Assembly: GCA_029261965.1 (NCBI GenBank)
Contig: JAJDAH010000028.1
Span: 1 to 37,449 of the forward strand
From: Polyangiaceae bacterium
GTDB lineage: Bacteria; Myxococcota_A; Polyangia; Polyangiales; Polyangiaceae
Length of the DNA stretch: 37,449 nt
Direction of reading: 5' to 3'
The notes under the pieces: generated by a model
Databases searched by the model: none
What the model saw: only the letters and a program-made list of their open reading frames with translations
What the model was told of the DNA's origin: nothing
Shown here: positions 29,694 through 37,449 of the stretch, in pieces
How positions within the stretch are numbered: position 1 is the stretch's first letter
Layout of the letters: every line of letters starts with the position of its first letter
Made by a program: the position numbers and the translations under genes

Positions 29694-31295
29694 CTACTTG
29701 AACCACTGACTCGGCGGCGGGATGTAGATCCCTCCGACGGTCTTTCGCTTCTTCTTCGGGGTTTTCCGCTTGGCGCGTTTCGGCCCACCCGACTTGGACG
29801 ACGACGTCGTCTTGCTCGACGTCGTCGTTTTTGTCGTCGTCTTGTTGGTGGTCGTGCTGCCGGTGGTGGTCTTGGAGCTGGTCTTGGACGTGGTGGTGGA
29901 GCTCGTGTTGTTGGAGCTGCCCTTGGGCGGCGTGCCGGCGGTGTCCGGTTTCACAGCTTTTGGGGCCGAGCCGGCCGTCGGTGCGCCTGGGTCCGGCGCC
30001 GGTTTGCTCGCTGGTGGCGGCTCCGCGCCGGCGACGGTCGTGGCTCCGGCGCTCCCGGTTTTCGGGAGGTCTTTCGGCGGCGCAATGGCGCTGGGTGCTG
30101 CGGCGGCCGCCTCCTCGCTCGTCCCACCACAGGTGGCGAGGCCCACGGCGGCGATGCCGCCGACGACGAGCACAGCCCCTCCGACTGCGGCGAGCCACAC
30201 GGGTGGCGGCGGTTTCTTGTGCGACCGTGTGGGAACGTTGACGGTCTGCGCGGCGACGGACTCGGGTGGCGCCCCGCCGACGAGAGTCTCGGAATACGCG
30301 CCCGCGGCGTTGGACTCCGGGACGGCGAAGACCGGGTTGGTCGGGGACGCGACCGCCACGGTGGCGGATGCCGGCGGAAGCCCTTCGAGCGCCGGCGCTA
30401 TGACGTCGAGCTGCTCGATGACGGCGGAGACGGATTGCGGGCGCATGTCGCGATCTTTGGCGAGCATGAAGTGGACGAGCTCACCGAGGTTAGGATCGCT
30501 CGTTTCGAACGGCGGTGGCGGCTCGGCGATTTGTGCGGCGAGGGTCTGTGGAATCGTGTCCTTCGAGAACGGGACTCGGCCGGCGAGCATCTCGTAGATG
30601 ATGATGCCGAGCGCGTACACGTCCCCGCGCTCGTCCACCGGCTGACCGGCGGCCTGCTCCGGCGCCATGTATTCCGGAGTGCCGAACACCGTGCCGACCC
30701 GGGTGAGCTTCTGGCTGTCTGGCCCGTCGTTCGAGACGTCTCCAGCGCTCAGTTTGGCTATGCCGAAGTCGAGCACTTTGACGAAGTCCGGATCTCCTTG
30801 TTTCTCGACGAGCATCACGTTGTCGGGCTTGAGATCGCGGTGCACGATTCCCGCGGCATGAGCCGCGACGAGCGCTTGGGCGATTTGAGTGGCAATGCGT
30901 ACGGCCCTCGCCGGCGGCAGCGGCCCCTCTTCCACGAGCTTGGAGAGGCTGATCCCATCGACGTACTCGAGAACCAAGAAAAACGAATCGTCCCCCAGCG
31001 TGCCGAAGTCCGTGGCGGTGGCGACGTTCGGGTGATCGATGCGGGCAGCGGCGACCGCCTCGCGTTCGAAGCGTGCGACGACCTCGGGGATCAGAGTCAT
31101 CTGCCCGTGAAGCACCTTGAGCGCGACGGGCTTGCGCAACTGAATGTGCCGAGCGCGATAAACCGAGCCCATGCCGCCCGAACCCAGGAGGCTTTCGACC
31201 TCGTACCGGTCCGCCACGGTCTGCCCGATGAGGGGGTCCGGTGGCTTCGACTCGGCCTCGGCGGCGTCGCCGGCGGTTGCGGCGGGTTCCGTCAC
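29694..31295 (-). CDS. Membrane-anchored Ser/Thr protein kinase (PknB type)
   Basis: 533 aa from GTG 31295. The start is uncertain: the frame is open to a GTG at 31400, but that stretch has poorer codon use and no SD. The kinase domain spans residues 28-300 with GSGGMGSVY (38-46), catalytic Lys in VALK (K60), HRDLKPDN (152-159), DFG (176-178) and GTPEYMAPEQ (205-214). All catalytic residues are intact. A proline-rich linker leads to one membrane helix (366-388). The outer part is Ala/Pro-rich, then a 45-residue tract almost purely Thr, Ser and Lys (about 460-504), then a strongly basic patch and a compact end GGIYIPPPSQWFK. There are no PASTA domains, so the sensor differs from PknB of Gram-positives. 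Confidence 0.94.
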   Translation of the reverse strand: MTEPAATAGDAAEAESKPPDPLIGQTVADRYEVESLLGSGGMGSVYRARHIQLRKPVALKVLHGQMTLIPEVVARFEREAVAAARIDHPNVATATDFGTLGDDSFFLVLEYVDGISLSKLVEEGPLPPARAVRIATQIAQALVAAHAAGIVHRDLKPDNVMLVEKQGDPDFVKVLDFGIAKLSAGDVSNDGPDSQKLTRVGTVFGTPEYMAPEQAAGQPVDERGDVYALGIIIYEMLAGRVPFSKDTIPQTLAAQIAEPPPPFETSDPNLGELVHFMLAKDRDMRPQSVSAVIEQLDVIAPALEGLPPASATVAVASPTNPVFAVPESNAAGAYSETLVGGAPPESVAAQTVNVPTRSHKKPPPPVWLAAVGGAVLVVGGIAAVGLATCGGTSEEAAAAAPSAIAPPKDLPKTGSAGATTVAGAEPPPASKPAPDPGAPTAGSAPKAVKPDTAGTPPKGSSNNTSSTTTSKTSSKTTTGSTTTNKTTTKTTTSSKTTSSSKSGGPKRAKRKTPKKKRKTVGGIYIPPPSQWFK

Positions 31296-31430
31296 AGCTG
31301 GTACTTCGTAGCTCTCCTGTGCGCCGGACGCCACCGGATGGGGCGATCGCGCCGAGTCGGCTACGTGGCGCTGCGAGCGCTGCCATCTACATGCACACAC
31401 CCGCTGCGAGTGGGGAAAACCCTCCGAGGG

Positions 31431-32702
31431 TCAGCCCCATTGTCGAGCCTCTCGCCGAGCCTCGGCCAACAGTGCCCCGGCGTTCGCGCGACTGAGCACG
31501 GCCTCTTCGAGACGTGGCTGCACGACTTCGCGTTGGATTCGGAAAAGATTTTTCGACCAGGGCCATGGGCGCGCCACGGCGAGTTGGTCGTAGGCCACGC
31601 GGAAATTGGGGTTTTCGACGTAGTAGCCGCTCTTCTCGAGTCTTTCGACGGCGGATCGGGTCGTGGGCATGTACCCGGTGCTCGTCGACCACTCGATGAC
31701 CTGCTCGGTCTGCATCATCCATTCGAGAAATCGCCACGCGGTTCGTTTTTCTTCTGTCGGTGCGTCCGCGAGTAAGACGAAGTGAGTTCCACCCGTCGCC
31801 ATGCCGCGCCGCTTGCCGGCCGGCAGGGGTGCGGCGACGACCGGGAAGGGCGCGTTGTCTTCGAAGTACTTGAGAAACGCGGTCGACGTCCAAATCATTG
31901 CGGCTCGCCCCGAGAGGAAGTCGTTGTTCGTCGACTCGTTGGCGTTCGCATCGCGGCCGGGCGGTGGTTTCATCGTTCGATCGTCGTTGACGAGGGTCTG
32001 CCATAGCTCGATGGCTTGCACACCGGCTTCGCCGCCCAGAGAAACGGTCCCGTCGGGCTCGACGACGTCGCCCCCGGCCTGATTGAGCAACGCGACCCAG
32101 AACCACCAACTGATGGGGCACTCGAACCCATAGCGCGTCGTGCGGTCGCCGTTCTTGACGGTCAGCGTTCGTGCGGTGCTGCGGAGCTCCTCCCAAGTGT
32201 TCGGTGCCGAGAGCCGAGCTTCTGCGAAAATGTCGCCGTTGAGATAGGCGATTGGCGTGGAGCGATTGAACGGCAATGCCACCAGGGGGCGGTCGCCGCC
32301 GCCGATCCAAGACCGCTCTTGGCCGAGCTCCGGGATTACGTCGAGGGTGTTGGCACCGTCGTAGGCGTCCAGGGGTTCGAGGACTCCGGCGTGGGCGAGA
32401 TAGGGAATCACCTCACCGATGACGTGACTCATGCTCGGCGGGGCCTTTGCCGCCACGCCCAGACGCAGCTTGGCGATTCCTTCGTAGTAGTCCCCTTGAA
32501 ACACGCCGTGCAGGTAGTGTTCGGCATGCGAGTCGTTGAATCGCGCGATCAGGCGTTCGAGAGTCTCGCGATTGCGTCCGCCATAGCTGAACCACATCGA
32601 CGCCGCTCCGCGGCTCTTGTCACGGCACCCCGGCAAAGAGGCGCCGTACGCCGCGCCCAACCCCCGGGCGGCATCGGTGAGAAAGCGGCGACGCGACGGC
32701 AC
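31431..32702 (-). CDS. Extracellular solute-binding protein of carbohydrate ABC type (Tat/lipoprotein)
   Basis: 423 aa from GTG 32702, which yields PSRRRFLTDAARGLG...SLPGC: a twin-arginine motif (4-9) followed by a lipobox (C26). A TTG at 32783 would add 27 unlikely residues. No good SD is seen for either, so the start is tentative. The mature protein matches the family-1 sugar-binding fold: MWFSYGGRNRETLERLIARFN, IPYLAHAGVLEPLD, LPFNRSTPIAYLNGDIF, NTWEELRSTARTL, FLSGRAAMIWTSTAFLKYF and RTAWRFLEWMM. It should bind an oligosaccharide or glycerol phosphate outside the inner membrane. No permease or ATPase gene is adjacent. The stop is 135 nt upstream of the kinase start. Confidence 0.9.
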   Translation of the reverse strand: MPSRRRFLTDAARGLGAAYGASLPGCRDKSRGAASMWFSYGGRNRETLERLIARFNDSHAEHYLHGVFQGDYYEGIAKLRLGVAAKAPPSMSHVIGEVIPYLAHAGVLEPLDAYDGANTLDVIPELGQERSWIGGGDRPLVALPFNRSTPIAYLNGDIFAEARLSAPNTWEELRSTARTLTVKNGDRTTRYGFECPISWWFWVALLNQAGGDVVEPDGTVSLGGEAGVQAIELWQTLVNDDRTMKPPPGRDANANESTNNDFLSGRAAMIWTSTAFLKYFEDNAPFPVVAAPLPAGKRRGMATGGTHFVLLADAPTEEKRTAWRFLEWMMQTEQVIEWSTSTGYMPTTRSAVERLEKSGYYVENPNFRVAYDQLAVARPWPWSKNLFRIQREVVQPRLEEAVLSRANAGALLAEARREARQWG

Positions 32703-32802
32703 CTCCGGATGGTACGGCGCTCGGGCGTGCCGATCGCGAATTTCCCGCCCCCGGGGGACCGATTGCTCGTCGATTCTTCCCAATCGATGTACTAGTCAAG
32801 TG

Positions 32803-33636
32803 ATGGTGCGGGTCGCGTTCGTTTCGGATGTGCATTTCGGACCGCCGGCGCGCTTCGGCGGCAAGTTGCGCAAGCTCTCGCAGTTCGCCGGCCCACTGCT
32901 GGAGGAGTTCGTCGAAAGGATGAACGCCGTCGAGCGGCCCGATTTCATCGTCAATCTGGGGGATGTCGTCGAGGACGAGTCGCCCGAAGCCGACTTGCGG
33001 AACTACCGTACCTTTGTCGACATCCTGTCGCGGGCAGACGCCGAGGTGATGCACGTGGCCGGTAACCACGAGCTCGAGAACCTCACCGACGAGGTGCTCG
33101 CCGAGCTCTGGGGCATCAGTGGACCTTTGCACTATTCACGCGAGGTCGGCGATTTTCGGGTCGTCGTGCTCAAGACGGAGACGCGCCGTGCGCGCGACAT
33201 CCGGCTGCCCGAGGAGCAAATCGAATGGCTCGGCGAAACGTTAGCGAGCTCCGCGCTGCCCGCGATCGTTCTCGTACATCACCCGCTGAGCGACATGAGG
33301 CTGGAAGGCAATCGGTGGTTCGAAAAGGACCCGCATCTGGCCCGGGTCGCCGAGCGAAAGCGGGTTCGGGAGGTGCTGGAACAGAGTGGGAGGGTCGTCG
33401 CGGTTTTCAACGGCCACGTGCACTGGAATCACCTCGACGTGATTCGCGGCATTCCGTATGTGACGATTCAGAGCATGACCGAAAACCTGGACGACGACGC
33501 TCCAGGCCGGCCGTCCCGGGCCCACGCGGTGGTGGACTTCGACCAGCACGGCATTCTGGTCCGCGTCGAAGGCGAGGAGAGGGCGAGGTACCAGTTTGGC
33601 CGCCCCCGAGCGGGGGGCTCGGCGGCGTCGGAATGA
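32803..33636 (+). CDS. Calcineurin-like metallophosphoesterase
   Basis: 277 aa from ATG 32803 (GTG 32806 is an alternative). A longer frame back to 32617 overlaps the diverging solute-binding-protein gene and reads as non-coding. The full metal site is visible: D9-V-H11 (SDVHFG), NLGDVVED, AGNHE, VHHPLSD and FNGHVHWNHLD. There is no signal peptide, so it is probably cytoplasmic. The fold fits class III phosphodiesterase-like or UshA-like phosphoesterases, but the substrate cannot be told. The 100-bp gap 32703-32802 must carry promoters for both directions. Confidence 0.93.
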   Translation: MVRVAFVSDVHFGPPARFGGKLRKLSQFAGPLLEEFVERMNAVERPDFIVNLGDVVEDESPEADLRNYRTFVDILSRADAEVMHVAGNHELENLTDEVLAELWGISGPLHYSREVGDFRVVVLKTETRRARDIRLPEEQIEWLGETLASSALPAIVLVHHPLSDMRLEGNRWFEKDPHLARVAERKRVREVLEQSGRVVAVFNGHVHWNHLDVIRGIPYVTIQSMTENLDDDAPGRPSRAHAVVDFDQHGILVRVEGEERARYQFGRPRAGGSAASE

Positions 33637-33737
33637 CGTGGCGGGTCCGGAGTCTGTCAGTTGCCCCGCGGGGGACCCAGTTGCTCGCCAGTCAGCCGGC
33701 GGATGTTCTAAGCTGCCGAACTACTCAGGGAGAGCGG

Positions 33738-35507
33738 ATGAGCCTTCGGCAGCGATTGACACGACACGGGAGATATTTGTCGGCAGCGGCAGCTGGGGTG
33801 GGGCTTTTGGCGTGCCTGCCCGAGTACCAGCCGAAACAGGCCGGAGACGACGATTTCGTCGTGAAAGCCGACAGTCCCGAGGCCGTGGGGGAGAGCGTCG
33901 AGTGGATCTACGTGACGAGCGAGTCGGCCCCGCCCGAAATGCAGTGTGGGGTCGTGCTCGAAGCGCTCAAACGCGAGAATTCTTGCAAGGGACCCCTGTG
34001 TAGCCACGCCATCACTCTTGGAAAAGACTGGATCAAAGGGTGCCTCAAATACACGCCGGACGGCGCGCCTACGGTTCGGGCGATGGTGACCAAGCTCGAG
34101 GATCAGCCATCGGTGGGGATCCGACCTTGCGACCAACAGGGCGAGCGGCTCTTGGAGAACGGGTGCAAGAGCGGGTCCACTTGCAAGGCCGAAGTGCAAA
34201 CGTGGGCAACGAAGTGCTCCGGGGAGATCTCGAGCCCGCTCGTCGTCAGCATGGTGCAGATCGGTACAGCCCAGAAGCTCGGCAAGTCCAAGCTCGAGGT
34301 CGATTCGAGAAGCTGTGACGACCTCGCCAAGCCCGTTCGGGAGGGAGCGGATTGTGCGCTCGGAACGCCCTGTGCCAAGCCCCTCGAAGATGTCGAGCTG
34401 CTGCGGCGCCGATGCACCGATCAGGGCATCGGCGTGCCGATTCGAGATGCGATCGCGATGCAGTCGATCACCGCCGGGGCGGGTCAGTTCGGCAACGCCG
34501 TACCCTTCACGGGCCCAGTCAAGCCGATCACCGATCGCGAGGCACAACTGCCGCTTTCGGACGGCTCCGGCGCGATCCTTCTCGTATGCGAGAGGCGCAC
34601 GGTGGACGTCGAGCAGTACCTCGACGTGCGCAAGAGCTGTAACGAGGGCGAGATCCTTCTCGCGATTCTCGACGCCGGGCCAAAGCCGCCAGTCATCCGA
34701 ATGGCCAAGCTCGACTACTTCGGCGACGAGGACTTGCTCAGTCGGGCGCCGTCGCTCCAGGTGGACGGAGAAACGGCGCTCCGCGAACGCAAAATCGAAA
34801 CCGCATTCAAGGCCGAGCTCGCGGATGTCGCAAAGGCGGGCAAGGGCGACGTCAAAGCTGGCCTAGTGAAGCTCGTCGAGGTGCTCACGAAGTACCGTCG
34901 CGTCATCCGCAACACGGACACCGGCTCCGCGGCCCTCCAGGCGCGCGACGAGTCGCTCGTTCCGCTCTTCACCGAGCTCGGGAAGCTGAAGAGCAAGAAG
35001 GCGACCAACAAGCTCAGTGGCAACCGTTTTGTCACTTACGTTCGGCGTTCGACCGTGCTCGCTCTATCGGATGTCACTTCGGAGGGTGAGGTCGAAATCC
35101 GGGCGGTGAACCCGGCGGCGAGTTTCGACTTGCGGGAGCACCTTCCCAAGGCGATGGCGGCCTACGTCGACGCGATGGACAAGAAGATCAAGAGGGCCGA
35201 CAAGAAGAAGTTCCCCGACTCCGTCGTCGCGGTGTTCGTCGCCAAGGCGAGCGAGCACGCGGTGACTTGTGCGAACTCGGAGTCGGCGCTGCTCAAGTCG
35301 GAGAACATGGAAATGGCTTGCGCCGCAAAGATGAAGAACTGCGACGAGAAGCTGATTCTCGACGACAGCGCGCGTGCAAAGGCTCAGACCGCTGCCGAGG
35401 CGGCCTACACGAAGATTTGGATGAACCTCGCGACGGTGTCGCCGGCGCGTCGTACCCAGTCGCTCGGGGGCGCGACGGAAATCGGTTGTCGAGCGCCCTG
35501 GTGGTGA
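33738..35507 (+). CDS. Cysteine-containing lipoprotein of unknown function
   Basis: 589 aa. ATG 33738 is preceded by gggagag. A much longer frame back to 33225 lies in the metallophosphoesterase gene. The signal peptide ends in GLLAC (C26), followed by LPEYQPK. The first half has many cysteines, often in pairs some 10-15 residues apart (NSCKGPLCSH, GCKSGSTCKAEVQTWATKCS, ADCALGTPC), suggesting disulfides in the periplasm. The second half is helical and Lys/Ala/Glu-rich (about 340-400 and 465-540). I recognise no domain. It could be an envelope structural or binding lipoprotein. Its stop lies 18 nt from the converging phosphatase stop. Confidence 0.85.
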   Translation: MSLRQRLTRHGRYLSAAAAGVGLLACLPEYQPKQAGDDDFVVKADSPEAVGESVEWIYVTSESAPPEMQCGVVLEALKRENSCKGPLCSHAITLGKDWIKGCLKYTPDGAPTVRAMVTKLEDQPSVGIRPCDQQGERLLENGCKSGSTCKAEVQTWATKCSGEISSPLVVSMVQIGTAQKLGKSKLEVDSRSCDDLAKPVREGADCALGTPCAKPLEDVELLRRRCTDQGIGVPIRDAIAMQSITAGAGQFGNAVPFTGPVKPITDREAQLPLSDGSGAILLVCERRTVDVEQYLDVRKSCNEGEILLAILDAGPKPPVIRMAKLDYFGDEDLLSRAPSLQVDGETALRERKIETAFKAELADVAKAGKGDVKAGLVKLVEVLTKYRRVIRNTDTGSAALQARDESLVPLFTELGKLKSKKATNKLSGNRFVTYVRRSTVLALSDVTSEGEVEIRAVNPAASFDLREHLPKAMAAYVDAMDKKIKRADKKKFPDSVVAVFVAKASEHAVTCANSESALLKSENMEMACAAKMKNCDEKLILDDSARAKAQTAAEAAYTKIWMNLATVSPARRTQSLGGATEIGCRAPWW

Positions 35508-35529
35508 GTCAGAACGACGTTCGGATCAC
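35504..35529. terminator. Imperfect hairpin between convergent stop codons
   Basis: GTGA-gtca-GAACG-a-CGTTC-gga-TCAC forms a nested inverted repeat covering the whole 18-nt gap and both stop codons. It is almost symmetric, so it could serve both strands, but it has mismatches and no T-run. Confidence 0.3.
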
Positions 35530-37449
35530 TCCGCACGGGTGACGTCGAACCTATCGATCTCCTCGCCGGACAGCGCGATCGTCTTGGCGACGACTTCCGA
35601 TCCGTGCACACGCACGGTGACGAAGTGCTGTCGCCCGTCGAACTTGCGGACCTTGCCCAACCACGGCACATCGCGGCTCTGCGCGTAGTAGGGCGCTCCG
35701 GCACCACCGGAGATGACTGCCCAGAGCGGGTTGGGCAGACCGGGAATCGAAGTCGCGTCGACCAGCGTGCGGCTGTAGTTGTGCTCGTCCCCGTGAAAAA
35801 TGGCGCGCACGCCGTGCTCTGCCATGACGCCGAACAGTTTGGCGCGCTGAGCCAGGACCTCCGGGATCTCGCCGTTCCACCACATGCCATCGTGCACGTG
35901 GCCACCGTTGGGAAATCCGGGCTCGTGGGTGAAGACGAACAGGTGCGCGGCTCCCGCCTTCTTGGCGGCGGCGAGGTCCGCGTCGAGCCACTCGATGACA
36001 TCGTCCGGCACCCAACCCTCGCGGTGGCCGCGTCCGGCTGCGGGGTGGTCCTCGCGGTGCGCGTGCGAGCGGTACCAATAGTTCGAGTTGACCGTGGCGA
36101 AATGCGCGTTACCGAAGTCGAAGCTGTAGACGTTCTCCGAGTACGGTGGAGCACCGGCGTGCGCCGGTTTGGGTCCGTTTTTCGGGTTGACGAACGTCTC
36201 GGCGAAGATCGCCTCGGCGCTCGTCGGACTGGAACGTCCGACGACCCACCCCGAGCTCCACGCATCGAGCAGGACCTCGTGGTTGCCCATGGACTCGTAG
36301 ATCGGGAAGTAGGCGGCGAACGGCGCGACGGATCGCTGCCACGCTTCGAGCTCGAACCGAAACGCTGAGGCGGAAGTCGTATAGCCATCGACCAAGTCGC
36401 CGACGAAAATCACGAAATCGGGATCGTGCGCCACCGCGGCACCCAGCAGTCCTCGCAGCACTCGCCGATTGGTTCCCGCGTACCTCTCGTCGGCAGTCCC
36501 TTGTCCGCTTCGGCTGTCGCTCAGAACCACGAACGAAAATGGCGAGAGCGCGTCCGCCGGAGCGGTTTCGAAAGTCGCGCCGCGGCTCACGCCGACTTCG
36601 CCCCGCGCGTCGACCATCAATGCGTAGTAGCGGTAGCGCGTCTTCGAATCGAGACCGGTGAGCTCTACCTCGTGACGAGTGCCGGGCGTGGAGCTCTGGA
36701 ATCGTTTGATTTCACCCCCCTCGGCCCGCGCGACCACGACGCCCGCCGTAGCGGCGTCGGTGCTAAAAGACACGGTCGCCCGGTCGGGCCCCACGCGGTC
36801 GACGAAAGGTCCGAGGCGGGCCGTCGGGAGTTGCACGAACTTCGCTTCTTTGGTGCACGGCAGGGGTTCGCACCGGAAGGACAGCCGACCGTCGTAGACC
36901 CGGGCTGTTGCATCTGACGGGTCGAGTAGCTCGAGGCGCCACGCAGCCACGCCTCGCCCGGTCGATCCGACGTTGGCGATGTCGTACTGCGGTGCGAGAA
37001 TCGAAGGCACACGAAAGCTGAGCGAGTGCCGAAGCGGGGACGAGCTCTCGAGCTTCTTCGAACGCCTACGGTGCCGAGAGAAACCGAACGGATCGGCGGG
37101 CACGACTGTTCCGTAGTAGAGGCTTGCTGCTGGGATCTCCCGTACGGTTTCGAAGTCGAGACGAACGGTCCCCGCGGGGGACAGCTCGGCGCTCGGCTCT
37201 CGGCTGAGGAGCCGCCGGTGGGACTCGACTCGCTCGCCCGGCTCGCCCGCCTTCGGCTCGGTGCGAAAAATCGCGTGTTCGAGCTCGTGACCCGTCAATA
37301 ATCGTCGGCTAGGGTCGACGTCGACGACGACCGCGCCGCGGGTCGAAACTGTCGGCTCCTTGGGGACTCGTTTCGCGAGCGGTGCGACGCGTTGGCGTTC
37401 CCCCTCGAGCTCCTCGGCACCGAATGGCGCCGGGTCGAGCAGCCGCGCC
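35526..37449 (-). CDS. Purple-acid-phosphatase-like metallophosphoesterase with Fn3-like domain (5' end off the window)
   Basis: The frame stays open from the stop at 35526 to the right edge (641 codons visible). A TTG at 37298 is not the true start: the upstream sequence reads as good coding (...VPKEPTVSTRGAVVVDVDPSRRLL...). The N-terminal part is an uncharacterised beta-rich region. A fibronectin-III-like domain follows (ARLGPFVDRVGPDRATVSFSTDA ... GLDSKTRYRYYALM). The phosphatase domain has LSDSRSG (metal Asp), FVGDLVDGY, MGNHEVLLD, FTHEPGF and FHGDEHNYSR. This order matches the purple acid phosphatase / phosphodiesterase superfamily, normally exported. The signal peptide, if any, is outside the window. 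Confidence 0.9.
   Translation of the reverse strand, partial: ARLLDPAPFGAEELEGERQRVAPLAKRVPKEPTVSTRGAVVVDVDPSRRLLTGHELEHAIFRTEPKAGEPGERVESHRRLLSREPSAELSPAGTVRLDFETVREIPAASLYYGTVVPADPFGFSRHRRRSKKLESSSPLRHSLSFRVPSILAPQYDIANVGSTGRGVAAWRLELLDPSDATARVYDGRLSFRCEPLPCTKEAKFVQLPTARLGPFVDRVGPDRATVSFSTDAATAGVVVARAEGGEIKRFQSSTPGTRHEVELTGLDSKTRYRYYALMVDARGEVGVSRGATFETAPADALSPFSFVVLSDSRSGQGTADERYAGTNRRVLRGLLGAAVAHDPDFVIFVGDLVDGYTTSASAFRFELEAWQRSVAPFAAYFPIYESMGNHEVLLDAWSSGWVVGRSSPTSAEAIFAETFVNPKNGPKPAHAGAPPYSENVYSFDFGNAHFATVNSNYWYRSHAHREDHPAAGRGHREGWVPDDVIEWLDADLAAAKKAGAAHLFVFTHEPGFPNGGHVHDGMWWNGEIPEVLAQRAKLFGVMAEHGVRAIFHGDEHNYSRTLVDATSIPGLPNPLWAVISGGAGAPYYAQSRDVPWLGKVRKFDGRQHFVTVRVHGSEVVAKTIALSGEEIDRFDVTRAE

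Noticed and set aside
32617-32802. N-terminal extension of the metallophosphoesterase
   Set aside because: It overlaps the diverging solute-binding-protein gene and is low-quality Arg-rich sequence; ATG 32803 leads directly into the first metal-binding strand.
33603-33616. CCCCC-GAGC-GGGGG hairpin near the end of the metallophosphoesterase gene
   Set aside because: It is inside coding sequence, 20 nt before the stop, with no T-run; expected occasionally in DNA this GC-rich.

Overview
The window looks like chromosomal DNA from a myxobacterium (phylum Myxococcota, perhaps the Polyangia; the rank is my inference). The composition is GC-rich with strong G/C preference at third codon positions. 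There is a MYXO-CTERM-type C-terminal sorting tail, a membrane-anchored Ser/Thr protein kinase, very long exported proteins with many CDGxDNDCDG metal-binding motifs, many lipoproteins, and TGATG/ATGA gene overlaps. I see no tRNA, rRNA, CRISPR array, insertion sequence, phage gene or origin.

Layout. 1-651 (-): a CheY-like receiver with a lysine/alanine repeat tail, running off the left edge. 652-963: a divergent intergenic region with two perfect 9-bp-arm inverted repeats. 964-9552 (+): a tightly packed five-gene MoxR operon (membrane/coiled-coil protein, MoxR AAA+ ATPase, DUF58 protein, BatA-like vWA protein, large membrane protein with two vWA domains and a glutamine-amidotransferase-like domain). 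9559-10692 (-): a pseudo-receiver protein, converging on that operon. 10926-14560 (+): an exported protein with two CxxCH motifs resembling planctomycete-type DUF1592/DUF1588 proteins, paired with a Tat-exported DUF1501 protein. 14750-26242 (+): three coupled genes for very large or cysteine-rich surface proteins. 26297-27827 (+): a LysR regulator and a small lipoprotein. 27824-32702 (-): a GPH-family sugar transporter, a Ser/Thr kinase and a Tat/lipoprotein sugar-binding protein. 32803-35507 (+): a metallophosphoesterase and a Cys-containing lipoprotein of unknown function. 35526-37449 (-): a purple-acid-phosphatase-like protein running off the right edge.

How the parts may work together. 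The MoxR operon has the standard logic of an ATPase acting on membrane-anchored MIDAS (vWA) proteins at the inner membrane. The trio at 14750-26242 is the most unusual part. One protein carries vWA, about 17 MopE-type motifs and a MYXO-CTERM tail. The second is a lipoprotein with about 15 such motifs and a C-terminal formylglycine-generating-enzyme-like (SUMF1) fold. The third is a vWA lipoprotein. The translational overlap of the first two and the shared cysteine-rich, metal-binding style suggest one cell-surface assembly; this is inference. Several gene starts were set by Shine-Dalgarno position and signal peptides rather than by the longest open frame. All family assignments come from reading motifs by eye, without database searches.
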